Assembly: GCA_965261695.1 (NCBI GenBank)
Contig: OZ253474.1
Location: 5,394,001 to 5,458,000, forward strand
Source: Bin5 sp965261695
Lineage (GTDB): Bacteria > Chloroflexota > Anaerolineae > Caldilineales > Caldilineaceae
Direction: 5' to 3'
DNA: 64,000 nucleotides
Shown here: positions 1 through 8,678 of the stretch, one piece after another
Layout: each line of letters opens with the position of its first letter
Numbering within the stretch: the first letter of the stretch is position 1
Notes under the pieces: model-generated
What the model saw: the letters and a program-made list of their open reading frames with translations, nothing else
What the model was told of the DNA's origin: nothing
Databases searched by the model: none
Made by a program: the position numbers and the translations under genes

Positions 1-1200
1 GATGACAAAATCATCGTTCGCGCCCAGGAGACCGGTCAGGACCCGTTTCAGCTGGCGCAATTCTACACCGACAAGTATTTGACGCATTTGAGCGATCTCA
101 ACATCAAGCCGGCAGATACCTATCCCCGCGTGACCAATGAGATCTCAAACATCATTCGGGCGATCGGTGAACTGGGCGAGATCGACTACGCCTATGAAAT
201 GGATGGCAGCGTCTATTTCCGCGTTGGCAACGATGATGATTACGGCAAACTCAGCCGCCGCCGTCAGGAGGACGCGGTTTCCGGCACGCGCGTCGAAACG
301 GACGAACGCAAGGAAAATGCGGCCGATTTCGCGCTGTGGAAGGCGGCCAAGCCCGGTGAACCTTCCTGGGAAAGTCCCTGGGGGCCGGGCCGCCCCGGTT
401 GGCACATCGAGTGTTCGGTTATGTGCCTGCACCACCTCGGCGAAACAATCGATATCCACGGCGGCGGCAACGACCTGATCTTCCCCCACCATGAGAACGA
501 GATCGCCCAGAGCGAGAGCTTGACCGGCAAGCCCTTTGCCCGCTTTTGGGTCCATAATGGCATGTTGCAACTCTCCGGTGAGAAGATGAGCAAGTCGCTG
601 GGGAATCTCGTCACGATCGACGGCTTTTTGCAACAACAATCAGCCGACGCACTGCGGATGCTGATTTTTACGGGGCACTATCGTAAGCCGGTGGCCTATA
701 CGGAGGAGTCTATCGCCGCCGCCGAGCGTAGCGTCTCCCGGCTGCGGCGCGGGATGCGCCAGGCAAGCGGGACTGTATCGGTTGGCGAAGAAGCCGACAG
801 GCTGCTCGAATTCACCGAGGCAGCGCGCGCCGGATTCCGGCGTGCAATGGATGACGATCTGAATACAAGCGCAGCCTTGGCGCACCTGTTCGAACTCGTG
901 CGGGCGATCAACACCGCCCGCACTGCCGGGGTTTCCGGCCCCTTCTTTCAGGCCGCGCAGGAAACGCTGCGAGAGTTGGCCGATGTCCTCGGTCTCTCGT
1001 TGGCGGATACGAGCGGGACGGAAAGCAGTTCGCTGGCAGCGAAAGCCTTTATCGATCTGCTCGTATCTGTTCGGACCGAACTGCGTCAGGAAAAGCAGTG
1101 GGCGTTGGCGGACAAGGTGAGGGATGGACTGGCCGCCTTGTCTGTTCATCTTGAAGATTCGCCGGATGGAACGAACTGGCGCATCGAGGACCCTTCATGA
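1..1200 (+). CDS. cysS: Cysteinyl-tRNA synthetase, 3' part
   Basis: The gene enters from the left edge, and the reading frame is open from base 1. The product charges tRNA-Cys with cysteine in the cytoplasm. Visible family marks are the zinc-site cysteine in WHIECSVM, the HHENEIAQSE segment and the class I loop GEKMSKSLGN near base 580. A helical tRNA-binding tail follows. The N-terminal HIGH motif lies outside the window. The stop codon overlaps the start of rlmB by four bases (ATGA), so the two genes are probably translated together. Confidence 0.95.
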   Translation, partial: DDKIIVRAQETGQDPFQLAQFYTDKYLTHLSDLNIKPADTYPRVTNEISNIIRAIGELGEIDYAYEMDGSVYFRVGNDDDYGKLSRRRQEDAVSGTRVETDERKENAADFALWKAAKPGEPSWESPWGPGRPGWHIECSVMCLHHLGETIDIHGGGNDLIFPHHENEIAQSESLTGKPFARFWVHNGMLQLSGEKMSKSLGNLVTIDGFLQQQSADALRMLIFTGHYRKPVAYTEESIAAAERSVSRLRRGMRQASGTVSVGEEADRLLEFTEAARAGFRRAMDDDLNTSAALAHLFELVRAINTARTAGVSGPFFQAAQETLRELADVLGLSLADTSGTESSSLAAKAFIDLLVSVRTELRQEKQWALADKVRDGLAALSVHLEDSPDGTNWRIEDPS

Positions 1201-1958
1201 GCGAACTGCTCGTTGGCCGCCATTCCGTTTTGGAAGCTCTGCGAGCGGGCAAGCGCCATTTCTACCGGCTGTGGCTGGAGGGCGTCGCTGACCGCGAGCC
1301 CAAGGGAAATCTTGCCGAAATCGTGCAGAGTGCTGAAGGCCGCAAGGTTCCTCTGCGGTATGTCGAAGGCGGTATCTTCGACCGCTTGCGCCAGGCCCAG
1401 CTTACTCCACATGGCGTTGCGCTGGAGACCGGACCCTTTCTCTATACCGATCTGCACGACCTGCTGGCTGCTGGGAAAGCCAGGCCGGATCCCCTTTTCT
1501 TACTGTTGGACCACCTGGAGGATCCCCGAAACCTGGGCACACTCTTCCGTAGTTGCGAGGCCTTTGGCGTGGAAGGCGTCGTCCTGCCGGAACGGCGGGC
1601 TGCGGGCATTACCCCAGCCGTCAGCAACGCTTCCTCGGGCGCTGTCGAGCATCTGCCTGTCGCCCAGGTCACCAACATGAATCGGACGATTGATCACCTT
1701 AAGAAAAGCAATATCTGGACCGTTGGTTTGGACGTTGATTCTGAGGCAATTCCTCTATCCGACGCCGACTTGAGCGGCCCGATCGCCCTGGTTGTCGGCA
1801 ATGAAGGCAAGGGCCTGAGTCGGCTTGCCCGCGAGAAATGCGACTTCTGCGTGACCATTCCCATGAAGGGATCTGTCGCCAGCCTCAACGCCGCCATCGC
1901 CGGCAGCATCGTCCTCTACAACGCCTTCTTGGCGCGAACGCCGCTAGAAGCAGTTTAG
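1197..1958 (+). CDS. rlmB: 23S rRNA 2'-O-methyltransferase, TrmH/SpoU family (RlmB-like)
   Basis: This 253-residue protein has the usual two parts of RlmB. The small N-terminal substrate-binding domain opens with LLVGRHSVLEAL. The SpoU knot domain starts near residue 95 and carries GNEGKGLSRLA and IPMKGSVASLNAA, which form the SAM pocket. The family methylates a guanosine ribose in 23S rRNA. The ATG overlaps the cysS stop; cysS-rlmB pairs are common in bacteria. The 3' end meets the convergent pterin dehydratase gene with a four-base overlap. The exact target nucleotide is inferred from the family. Confidence 0.9.
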   Translation: MSELLVGRHSVLEALRAGKRHFYRLWLEGVADREPKGNLAEIVQSAEGRKVPLRYVEGGIFDRLRQAQLTPHGVALETGPFLYTDLHDLLAAGKARPDPLFLLLDHLEDPRNLGTLFRSCEAFGVEGVVLPERRAAGITPAVSNASSGAVEHLPVAQVTNMNRTIDHLKKSNIWTVGLDVDSEAIPLSDADLSGPIALVVGNEGKGLSRLAREKCDFCVTIPMKGSVASLNAAIAGSIVLYNAFLARTPLEAV

Positions 1959-2299
1959 TCTTGCAGCCAATCTTCGGGAGGGGCGTCCAGTGCTCCTACT
2001 TCTTCAGCCGGCCAACGCACCGTCTCCTCAATCCGTTGCGCCAACCCAATGTCCCTTTCCGTCAGTCCGTCGGCATCATGTGTTGACAGATAGACCTCAA
2101 CCGACCGATAGTTCAGGATCAGCCGGGGGTGGTGATAGGCTGCCTCAGCCACAAAGCCGATTGCATTCGCCGTCATCAGCGTAACGCGCCAGTTTGCCGT
2201 TCGATATTGGCGATACAACTCTCCATCTCGCACGTCCCATGCCGGCAGGTTGGCACTGAGCCTGTGTCGAACTTCCTCTTCGTTAAGTTTTCGCGCCAT
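1955..2299 (-). CDS. Pterin-4a-carbinolamine dehydratase
   Basis: This 114-residue protein has the full length of the family. It shows the signature region EAAYHHPRLILNY followed by VEVYLSTHDADGLTERD, which supplies the catalytic His-His and Asp. The enzyme dehydrates 4a-hydroxytetrahydropterin and recycles the cofactor. A good ribosome site (AAGGGG) precedes the ATG. No aromatic amino acid hydroxylase lies in the window, so its partner is unknown; in many bacteria this protein serves in other pterin or molybdopterin roles. Confidence 0.9.
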   Translation of the reverse strand: MARKLNEEEVRHRLSANLPAWDVRDGELYRQYRTANWRVTLMTANAIGFVAEAAYHHPRLILNYRSVEVYLSTHDADGLTERDIGLAQRIEETVRWPAEEVGALDAPPEDWLQD

Positions 2300-2532
2300 T
2301 TCAACCCCTTTCGTGCGATCAGCGTCCGTGCCGTCCCGTCTTTCGGCTGCTGGCTGCCCGTCCTATTCCTACTGTTCAACTGTCTTCGCCGACTGCATTG
2401 TCGAAAACGCTTTTATAGGCAATGCCTGATGCGGTAGTGACCGCGCAATTGTTGTATAATAGCGCCGGTATATCGGGACTTTCAAAGCTCTAGTTGAGAA
2501 AATAACCGACCCTTTCTTGATGGAGACCGTGA

Positions 2533-3072
2533 ATGGTACGTCGTAAGTCTTTCCAATATACACTTGCCAGCTTCATTGTAGCCCTCATTTTGACCAGCGC
2601 CTGCGCGCCTGACCCGACCTTGCAACTGATCTCCCCGAACATGGTGATGCTTGGAGAGGGCGAAGTCTTTGTTCCGCCGACGCCCACGCCGCGACCGCGC
2701 ATCGCCGTTCTCAGCCAGGAAGAGATCTACGCCGGGTTGCCCGACGCTATTGTCGACCTGATGCCGGGCGATGCTGCCAGAGGCGTAGCCTTGACCGTGC
2801 CGCACAACTGCATCGGATGTCATCAGACCGATAATAGCCTGGTGGAAGTTGCGCCTACGTGGCTTGAAGTCGCCGATACCGCCGTCGGGCGGGCCAGACA
2901 GACAGGGGCTGCCGGTCCAGCGGCATACATCTACAACAGCATCATCAATCCTGACGACTTTATCATCAGCGGTTACACTTCCGGAGAGATGCCCCAGACC
3001 TTCTCCGAAGACATGAATCAGCAGGAATTGGCCGATCTGCTGACCTACCTGTTGTCGTTGCGGGCGGAGTAG
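2533..3072 (+). CDS. Monoheme cytochrome c lipoprotein
   Basis: This 179-residue exported protein has a signal peptide ending in the lipobox LTSAC, with Cys24 as the lipid anchor. A Pro/Thr linker (PTPTPRP) follows, then one heme site CIGCH at residues 93-97. The C-terminal part contains GEMPQTFSEDM, which may supply the axial methionine, and a helix typical of class I cytochromes. It should be a membrane-tethered electron carrier facing outside. It stands alone between the pterin dehydratase and the convergent mmuM gene. Its redox partner cannot be read from the context. Confidence 0.85.
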   Translation: MVRRKSFQYTLASFIVALILTSACAPDPTLQLISPNMVMLGEGEVFVPPTPTPRPRIAVLSQEEIYAGLPDAIVDLMPGDAARGVALTVPHNCIGCHQTDNSLVEVAPTWLEVADTAVGRARQTGAAGPAAYIYNSIINPDDFIISGYTSGEMPQTFSEDMNQQELADLLTYLLSLRAE

Positions 3073-3123
3073 CACACCACGGTGCAGCCGAATTCACTGC
3101 CTTGCTAGACCAATCCACGAATG

Positions 3124-3162
3124 AAAGGGGGGTCGGTTCCTTCAATTGGACCGTCTCCTTTT
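3124..3162. terminator. Putative bidirectional terminator
   Basis: An imperfect hairpin lies between the convergent cytochrome and homocysteine methyltransferase genes. The core is CGGTTCC / GGACCG with a seven-base loop, extended by AAAGG on the left and CCTTTT on the right. The T run on the plus side and the A run on the other side could serve both directions. It was judged by eye; no folding energy was computed. Confidence 0.45.
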
Positions 3163-3171
3163 GATTGGCCA

Positions 3172-4149
3172 TTAATCTTGGGAAGCTTGGGGTTGACCGT
3201 CGAGGAGAAGCTCGCGCAGCTTGCGAATGTCCTTCGGCGACGTGCGGCAGCAACCGCCGATGAGCTGCGCGCCGGCCGCTTTCCAGGTTGCGGCATATTC
3301 TGCAAAATCCAGCGCCCAGCTTCCGGCCACCCAGCTGTGCGCGGCGCTGTCCCAGCGTTCGCCTTTGTTGGGATAACAGACGAGCGGTTTATGGGTGACC
3401 GTCCGCGCGCTGCGCATTAGCTCTCCCGCGTATGTGGGGTCGGTGCAGTTCAGCCCAACCGCAACAACGGTAGGACAGCTGTTGGCCAGTTCAACGCAAG
3501 CGGAAAACGGTTCCCCGCGACAGACGCGCATCCGGTCGCAGCAACTGAAACTCAGCCAGGCCGGCGTCTCCCGGTACTCGTCCAACAGATCGACCAGCGC
3601 CTCCCCTTCGCCCAAACAGGGAACCGTTTCGAAGGCCAGCAGATCGGGTTCGGCTGCCAGCAGCGCCTCCACGCGCGGGCGGTGCCACGCCTTCAGCGCC
3701 TCCACTGAAAGATCGTATTCGCCCCGGTACTCGGAGCCATCGGCGAGGTGTGCGCCGTAGCTGCCTACCGATGCCGCCACCAGCGGGCGCATTCGACGAT
3801 TTTGACCGGCCTGGGCCCGGGCTTGTTCCCAGTATTGATCGCGCGCTTCTCTGGCCAGGCCGACGCTGCGTTGCATCAGCGCGGCGCTTTCCCCCCGGCC
3901 TAGCCCGCGACGGGCGAAGCCTTCAAAGCTGGCCTGATAGCTGGCGCTGATCGCAACATCCGCGCCGGCCGCAAAGTAGTCCAGGTGCAGTTGGCGGATT
4001 GCTGCGGCGTCTTCGATCAGCAGACGAGCCGACCAGAGTTCACCGCGCAAATCTGCGCCCCGCTCCTCCAGTTCGGTCGCCAGTGCACCGTCCAGGATCA
4101 CGACACCCTGTACCGTCAAGAACGGCTGCAGCGGGTTGTCCGCGCTCAT
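3172..4149 (-). CDS. mmuM: Homocysteine S-methyltransferase
   Basis: This 325-residue protein has the pattern of the cobalamin-independent homocysteine methyltransferase domain. It opens with ILDGALATELEERG. Its zinc-binding cysteines are in VGLNCTD and in the C-terminal GGCCRTSP, where the CC pair is diagnostic. It moves a methyl group from S-methylmethionine or SAM to homocysteine to give methionine. It is the second gene of a two-gene unit: its ATG overlaps the stop of the M29 aminopeptidase (ATGA). The MmuM-type substrate is inferred from the length and the single domain. Confidence 0.88.
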   Translation of the reverse strand: MSADNPLQPFLTVQGVVILDGALATELEERGADLRGELWSARLLIEDAAAIRQLHLDYFAAGADVAISASYQASFEGFARRGLGRGESAALMQRSVGLAREARDQYWEQARAQAGQNRRMRPLVAASVGSYGAHLADGSEYRGEYDLSVEALKAWHRPRVEALLAAEPDLLAFETVPCLGEGEALVDLLDEYRETPAWLSFSCCDRMRVCRGEPFSACVELANSCPTVVAVGLNCTDPTYAGELMRSARTVTHKPLVCYPNKGERWDSAAHSWVAGSWALDFAEYAATWKAAGAQLIGGCCRTSPKDIRKLRELLLDGQPQASQD

Positions 4150-5462
4150 GTCAGCATGGCGGGTGTGTAGCGGCCCTGCCGCATGATGGCCAACTCTGCG
4201 CCATCGCTCAAGTGGCCGGTGACGTCCAGTGTCGCCGTGCCGATCATCACGTCCAGGTGTAGATCGGAAGCGTTCACGCCGGCATCGGCCAACTCGTCCG
4301 GCGACAGCGCCGCGCCGCCCTCCAGACCGATCGGATATGCCTGGCCGAACGCGACATGACAGGCCGCGTTTTCGTCGAAGAGCGTGCTGTAGTAAACGAG
4401 ACCGCTGCCGAAGATCGGCGAAGATACATCCACGAGCGCCACTTCGCCCAGATAACGCGTGCCCTCGACCGCGAAGAGCTGTTCGTAGATCTCCTGGCCC
4501 TCGCCAGCCGAAAAGTCCACCATGCGCCCCTCTTCAAACCGAAATGTAACCTCGGCCACCTCGCGGCGGAAGGGAAAACTGGGCCGCGAGGTGCGCATCC
4601 ATCCGTCAACGCGCAGGCGATGCGGTGTCGTGAACAACTCTTCAGTGGGAATGTTGGGAAGAAAGACCGGCGTCGCGCTCGCATCCGGCTGCCCGTCAGC
4701 GGTCTCTTCATCGCCCTCCGCCGTGCCCAAGCCACCCACGCCGCCGGCCCAATTGGGTCGGTCGGTCAACCCAATCGTCAGATCGGTCGACGGCTTGCCA
4801 TCCGGGCCGGGCGTTGGGTCGAAGAAGTGAAGGGCGCGCACCTCTTGGCCCTGCAATTTGGATCGAGCCGCCTCCAGATTGTCCAGGTGCGCCTGCCATG
4901 CCGCAAACGGGTCGTCGGTGTCCAGCCGGATGATGCGGCGGATCTCCTGCCAGAAGCGGGGCAACGCCTCTTCAGCCGGTAGCTTTGGGAATACCTTCTG
5001 CGCCCATGCCGGCGTGGGCAGCGCGGCAACGTTCCACTGTTGTTTCATCGCCATCATCGACGAGCGCCAGGGCATTATCGCGCGGTATTCGGCGGTCTGA
5101 AGGATGCGCAGACGGTTGGGGTCAAGCTGGGCGGGCAGAGAGGGGTCCTCCTCGCCTACCAGGCTGATTGCGGCCCAGCCGTCATCCTTGCGTTCACGCG
5201 CCATCTCGCCGATGTAGTTGGGCAGATGTTCGAGCGCCTCCTCCGCGCTCTTGCGGATGCGAACGCTCTGCAACCGCATATCGCTGTACTCGATTGCGAC
5301 ATACTTTGCCCCGGCATCGTAGGCCGCCTCGGCTACCAGCAGCGCAAAGTCGCGGTGAATCGGCTCCGTACGAATCGCGAGAGACTGCCCCGGCTGTAGA
5401 TTTACGCCAAGGCGGATAAGGAGATTGGCGTACTGTTCAAGCTCTTCGTTTCGACTGGTCAT
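4146..5462 (-). CDS. Aminopeptidase, M29 (AmpS) family
   Basis: This 438-residue protein aligns with thermophilic-type M29 metallo-aminopeptidases. It starts with an N-terminal domain reading EELEQYANLLIRLGVNLQPG. The C-terminal region carries the acidic and histidine metal ligands, including SAGEGQEIYEQLFAVEGTRY and HVAFGQAYP. I chose the ATG at 5462 because an AGGA lies upstream and family homology begins there; the frame stays open to 5654 without family sequence. It should release N-terminal residues from cytoplasmic peptides. It is translationally coupled to mmuM. Confidence 0.88.
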   Translation of the reverse strand: MTSRNEELEQYANLLIRLGVNLQPGQSLAIRTEPIHRDFALLVAEAAYDAGAKYVAIEYSDMRLQSVRIRKSAEEALEHLPNYIGEMARERKDDGWAAISLVGEEDPSLPAQLDPNRLRILQTAEYRAIMPWRSSMMAMKQQWNVAALPTPAWAQKVFPKLPAEEALPRFWQEIRRIIRLDTDDPFAAWQAHLDNLEAARSKLQGQEVRALHFFDPTPGPDGKPSTDLTIGLTDRPNWAGGVGGLGTAEGDEETADGQPDASATPVFLPNIPTEELFTTPHRLRVDGWMRTSRPSFPFRREVAEVTFRFEEGRMVDFSAGEGQEIYEQLFAVEGTRYLGEVALVDVSSPIFGSGLVYYSTLFDENAACHVAFGQAYPIGLEGGAALSPDELADAGVNASDLHLDVMIGTATLDVTGHLSDGAELAIMRQGRYTPAMLT

Positions 5463-5647
5463 GGAGAAGTTCTTCCTGTTCGGGCTTAGTGTGCGTTCTG
5501 GTATGCTTCTACTCTTCAACGATTGAATCCAGCTTTTTAACATTGGGCAGCGTAGTCTTGTGCGGTTGCCCATCCTCCGTGATGCTCTCAAACCGCCGCG
5601 AAACTTGACAATCCCGTCTCGGATTACTACAATGCAATCTGCTAAAC

Positions 5648-5720
5648 GGCCCACTAGCTCAACTGGCAGAGCAGCGGACTCTTAATCCGCGGGTTCGGGG
5701 TTCGAATCCCTGGTGGGTCA
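5648..5720 (+). tRNA. tRNA-Lys (anticodon CUU)
   Basis: A 73-base cloverleaf can be drawn. The acceptor stem pairs GGCCCAC with GTGGGTC and has discriminator A. The anticodon stem GCGGA/TCCGC carries the loop CTCTTAA, giving anticodon CTT, which reads AAG. The T arm is CGGGG-TTCGAAT-CCCTG. CCA is not encoded. A strong terminator follows six bases later. Confidence 0.97.
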
Positions 5721-5725
5721 TCTTG

Positions 5726-5765
5726 ATGCGGGCGAACGCTTTGGCCTCGCCTGCATTTTTCTTTT
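5726..5765 (+). terminator. Rho-independent terminator after tRNA-Lys
   Basis: A ten-base stem pairs ATGCGGGCGA with TCGCCTGCAT (one G-T wobble) and is followed directly by a T-rich run (TTTTTCTTTT). It sits just after the tRNA and should end its transcript. Confidence 0.75.
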
Positions 5766-5837
5766 GGAGGAACCCATGCCAGCCAGGGAACGTCTCCGCT
5801 GCCCTGGAGGGCGCTACGCCCTATACGGATATCAGAA

Positions 5838-5869
5838 ACCCGCTGCGTTTGTAACCGTTGGCAGCGGGT
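5838..5869 (-). terminator. Hairpin downstream of rpmG
   Basis: A perfect eight-base inverted repeat, ACCCGCTG / CAGCGGGT with a 16-base loop, lies about 110 bases past the rpmG stop. On the minus strand it ends in GTTTC, so the T run is weak. It may be a terminator or an RNA-stabilising hairpin. Confidence 0.35.
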
Positions 5870-5978
5870 CTCGAACAATTCTCAATTGGATAGCCGGAAA
5901 GCCCGCCTCGGCTTGTGTCATTCTCGCTCTGTCACGGCGGTTGAAACGACACTTTCCAGGCGCTGAATCCTACGCCAC

Positions 5979-6140
5979 CTACCTTGTCTCGCGGTAGACG
6001 ACATGCTTGCGCAGTACCGGATCAAACTTGCGCAACTCCAGCCGTTTGTCATCGTTGCGCCGGTTCTTGCTCGTCAAATACACGTGATGACTCTCGGTGC
6101 TGCGCATCTTTACTAGCTGACGAGGACCCTTTTTCGCCAT
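5979..6140 (-). CDS. rpmG: Large ribosomal subunit protein bL33
   Basis: This 53-residue basic protein matches bL33, with the typical HHVYLTSKNRRND segment and the C-terminal LRKFDPVLRKHVVYRETR. It lacks the CxxC pairs, so it is the zinc-free form. The ATG at 6140 is preceded by GGGAGG at good spacing; the frame is open upstream to 6650 but has no ribosomal protein sequence there. It sits beside a lysine tRNA gene on the opposite strand. No secE or nusG gene, which often accompanies bL33, lies within the window. Confidence 0.95.
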   Translation of the reverse strand: MAKKGPRQLVKMRSTESHHVYLTSKNRRNDDKRLELRKFDPVLRKHVVYRETR

Positions 6141-6379
6141 TTCGGCCTCCCACACACTTAATTCTTTGTATAGTAACAGCAATGAATTCGCGTAGAAGTT
6201 GGCATTAGGCGAGATTCGCAGGCACCCCTTTTCGCCTCTCCAACCCCTGATGCGAGAAATTATAGCCGTTTCGGGCCGAGAACACAAATTGACAGGTTGA
6301 GGGGGGTGCATCCGAGATTTTTGGGGAACGTGCCCCTGCGATCGCGGGCCTCTCGCCCGCAGCCGGTTTCGGCTTCCGC

Positions 6380-7145
6380 GCCTGTTGAAGAACTGCTTCA
6401 ATGGGTGACAGATGCAGGTTGCCTGTCGCCAGAATCGAACCGCAACTCGCCTGATTCTCGTCAACGAAGACGCCGCCTGCGCCGCTGCCGTCAACTGTCT
6501 CCAGCATACTGACTGCCTGAACCACAGTTCAGACAACTGCTGCGAGTCCTGCCCTTCAAAGCAAGTCAGAAACGCTCCCCCATTCCGAGATGCCCCCTGG
6601 AATTTCCAGGAACTGCAAACGCCCCGCTTTTGTAGTACACTTGTGCGCAAGACGAACGAGCGCAGCCGCGGCCCTGCCGCAACTGCATACCGATTTCAAA
6701 TGAATGCCATGCCATTTTGCCCATCCTGCCCCCTGCGCGGGGGAGCCATGCGCAGCAAACTGCTGCCCTCCCTGCCCAGCCGGTGCCGCAACCGCCCGTT
6801 GCCCGCCATTCCCGAAAAAGCCATTTTGGGACGAAGAATGACGAAGAATGACGAGAAATGACGAAAAATGACGAAAGAACACGCCCAAACGTGCCCGAAC
6901 GTGTCCGAACACGAAAAAAAAATTGGCGCGACTAAACGCGACCTGGCGCGCTTGAACACGCTCGTAAACACGACGCGCCCAAACGTGCCCGAACACGATA
7001 AAAGAGCATTTCGCGCGACCTGACGCGACGAAACGCGACGAAACGCGACCCGGCGCGCTCGAACACGCTCGTAAACTATCGTACTTGCTTGTAAACGCTC
7101 GTAAACGCTCGTAAATGCTCGTAAACGCTCGTAACCACTTACATG
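6380..7145 (-). repeat. Dispersed repeat element R1, copy a (with 10-bp-periodic tract)
   Basis: This gene-free stretch matches, in reverse orientation, the repeat copies at 43.8-44.4 kb and 46.1 kb. Bases 6380-6560 correspond to the end that carries the TCTTCGTTNACGAGAA and ATTCTG...GGCAACCTGCA blocks. Bases 6831-7136 form a degenerate tract with a 10-base period, for example GTAAACGCTC about four times at 7091-7135 and ACGAAGAATG-type units at 6831-6870. Long frames across it differ in every phase and resemble no protein, so I read it as noncoding. Confidence 0.7.
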
Positions 7146-7715
7146 GCACACGACCTGCGCGCCCCGCACGTCGCCTGCAAGCGGCCCATAAGCCCGGACG
7201 CAGCCGAAATTTCGCCCCTATTCTTGGATTCACCCGCGCGAGGCGCGGATACCGGAACTTCAACAGTGTCTCAACGAACGCCAATCTGTGCGTTTTGTGC
7301 GTTATCAGTACACAGAGTGACTGCGATGCTGTAAATCGTGGTGCGCGGGCGAAAGGAGCACAGCCCAACTGCTCAGCGCCGACGCACGCTTCCCTTGCAT
7401 GGGTGCATCCCAATTTTTCGTTAAAATGAAAGGGCGTAGACGAGGAGAAGGGAATGAGAAGACAAAAGGGGGTCCGCTGGCGATACCTGCACTCCGCACG
7501 ACTCCGCTCAGTCAAACCTGGCCTCAACTGCTTCAACCGCTTGGCTTTACTCGACGCACAATAATCTGGGATGCACCCGCTGAGGGGCGCGTCATTGGTA
7601 CATTCGGTCCAGCAGCAACCGCTGTGGCTTTTTTGCCTCGCCCGCAGGCCGGATTCCGCTACAATGGAACAAGTGAAAACCGTTATGCAATTGAGAAAAG
7701 AAAGGTGAAGAGCTG
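7146..7715. other. Intergenic region without a recognised gene
   Basis: This stretch lies between the repeat element and the hydroxyacid dehydrogenase. A frame that ends at the dehydrogenase start (7399-7716) encodes no recognisable domain and has no convincing ribosome site. No RNA gene or strong hairpin was seen. Confidence 0.4.
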
Positions 7716-8666
7716 ATGAATTTCCTAATTTACCCGCCCCTGACGCCGGAGGAACTAGCGCAGGTTCAGGCGGTCTCCGCCGAGTTGGAAATCGTCAACG
7801 CATTGACGGAAGCGGACGCCCTGGCCTCCATTCCACAGGCCGTGGGCATGTACGGCGACCTGACGCCAGCCCTGTTGGAGCGGGCCGAGGGCCTGCGTTG
7901 GTTGCAGACGCCCATCGCCGGTCTGGAGCATTACATGTTCCCCGCCCTGGCCGAAAGCGACATTGTGGTCAGCAATATGGCGAAAATCTACGGCGATATG
8001 ATCGCTGATCACGCACTCTGTTTCATACTGATGTTCGCGCGCGGCATTCACCTCTACATGCGCCGCCAGATCCAAGGCGTGTGGCAGAAGGGAACGCCGG
8101 TGCATCATCTGGGCGATTGCACGCTCGGCGTCATCGGCCTGGGGGGCATCGGCGCGGAGCTGGCACGGCGAGGCAAGGCTCACGACATGCGGGTGATCGC
8201 GGTTGACGCCCGACCTGACGAGACACTAGGCAGGAGTATTGAGCTTGACGCGCTCTGGCCTCAGGAGCGTCTGCACCATCTAATGGCCGAGTCAGACTTT
8301 GCTGTCAGCTGTGTGCCGCAGACGCCGGAAACCGTCGGGCTGATCGGCGCTGCAGAATTGGCGCAGATGAAATCGACCGCTTATCTCATCAATGTCAGCC
8401 GCGGCGTCGTCGTCAAGCTGGACGCGCTGGCGGAGGCGCTGCAAGCCGGGCGCATCGCCGGCGCCGCGCTCGACGTTTACGAGACCGAGCCTCTGCCGGG
8501 GGACCATCCGCTCTGGCAGATGGAGAACGTGATCCTCACGCCCCATGTGGCCGCGGTCAATCCGCACGTGCCCCAACGCCGCATCGATACGCTGCGCGAC
8601 AACCTGCGCCGCTACATGAACGGAGAGCCGCCCCGCAACATTGTGGACAAACGCAGGCTGTTCTAA
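7716..8666 (+). CDS. D-isomer-specific 2-hydroxyacid dehydrogenase
   Basis: This 316-residue NAD(P)-dependent enzyme interconverts 2-keto and 2-hydroxy acids. The Rossmann fingerprint GLGGIG occurs near residue 139, followed by an Asp (VDARPDE) that favours NAD. The catalytic triad is in place: Arg in INVSRGVVV (about 228), Glu in YETEP (about 256) and His in TPHVAAV (about 276). AAGGTGAAGAG precedes the ATG. The C-terminal half is typical of the GhrB/SerA superfamily, but the substrate cannot be told. It converges with the liv operon, with 12 bases between the two stops. Confidence 0.9.
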   Translation: MNFLIYPPLTPEELAQVQAVSAELEIVNALTEADALASIPQAVGMYGDLTPALLERAEGLRWLQTPIAGLEHYMFPALAESDIVVSNMAKIYGDMIADHALCFILMFARGIHLYMRRQIQGVWQKGTPVHHLGDCTLGVIGLGGIGAELARRGKAHDMRVIAVDARPDETLGRSIELDALWPQERLHHLMAESDFAVSCVPQTPETVGLIGAAELAQMKSTAYLINVSRGVVVKLDALAEALQAGRIAGAALDVYETEPLPGDHPLWQMENVILTPHVAAVNPHVPQRRIDTLRDNLRRYMNGEPPRNIVDKRRLF

Positions 8667-8678
8667 GGCTGCCTGGCG

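Noticed and set aside
6420..6450. tRNA T-arm-like string (GGTTCGATTC on the minus strand)
   Set aside because: No cloverleaf can be drawn around it, and it is part of repeat R1, whose other copies lose the string.
6556..7536. Long minus-strand frame of 326 codons with YERLRAFTS-like repeats
   Set aside because: It is the translation of the 10-bp-periodic repeat, which reads open in several frames; no ribosome site or family match was found.
7399..7716. 105-codon frame ending at the hydroxyacid dehydrogenase start
   Set aside because: No homology, weak start and simple overlap with the next gene; probably chance.
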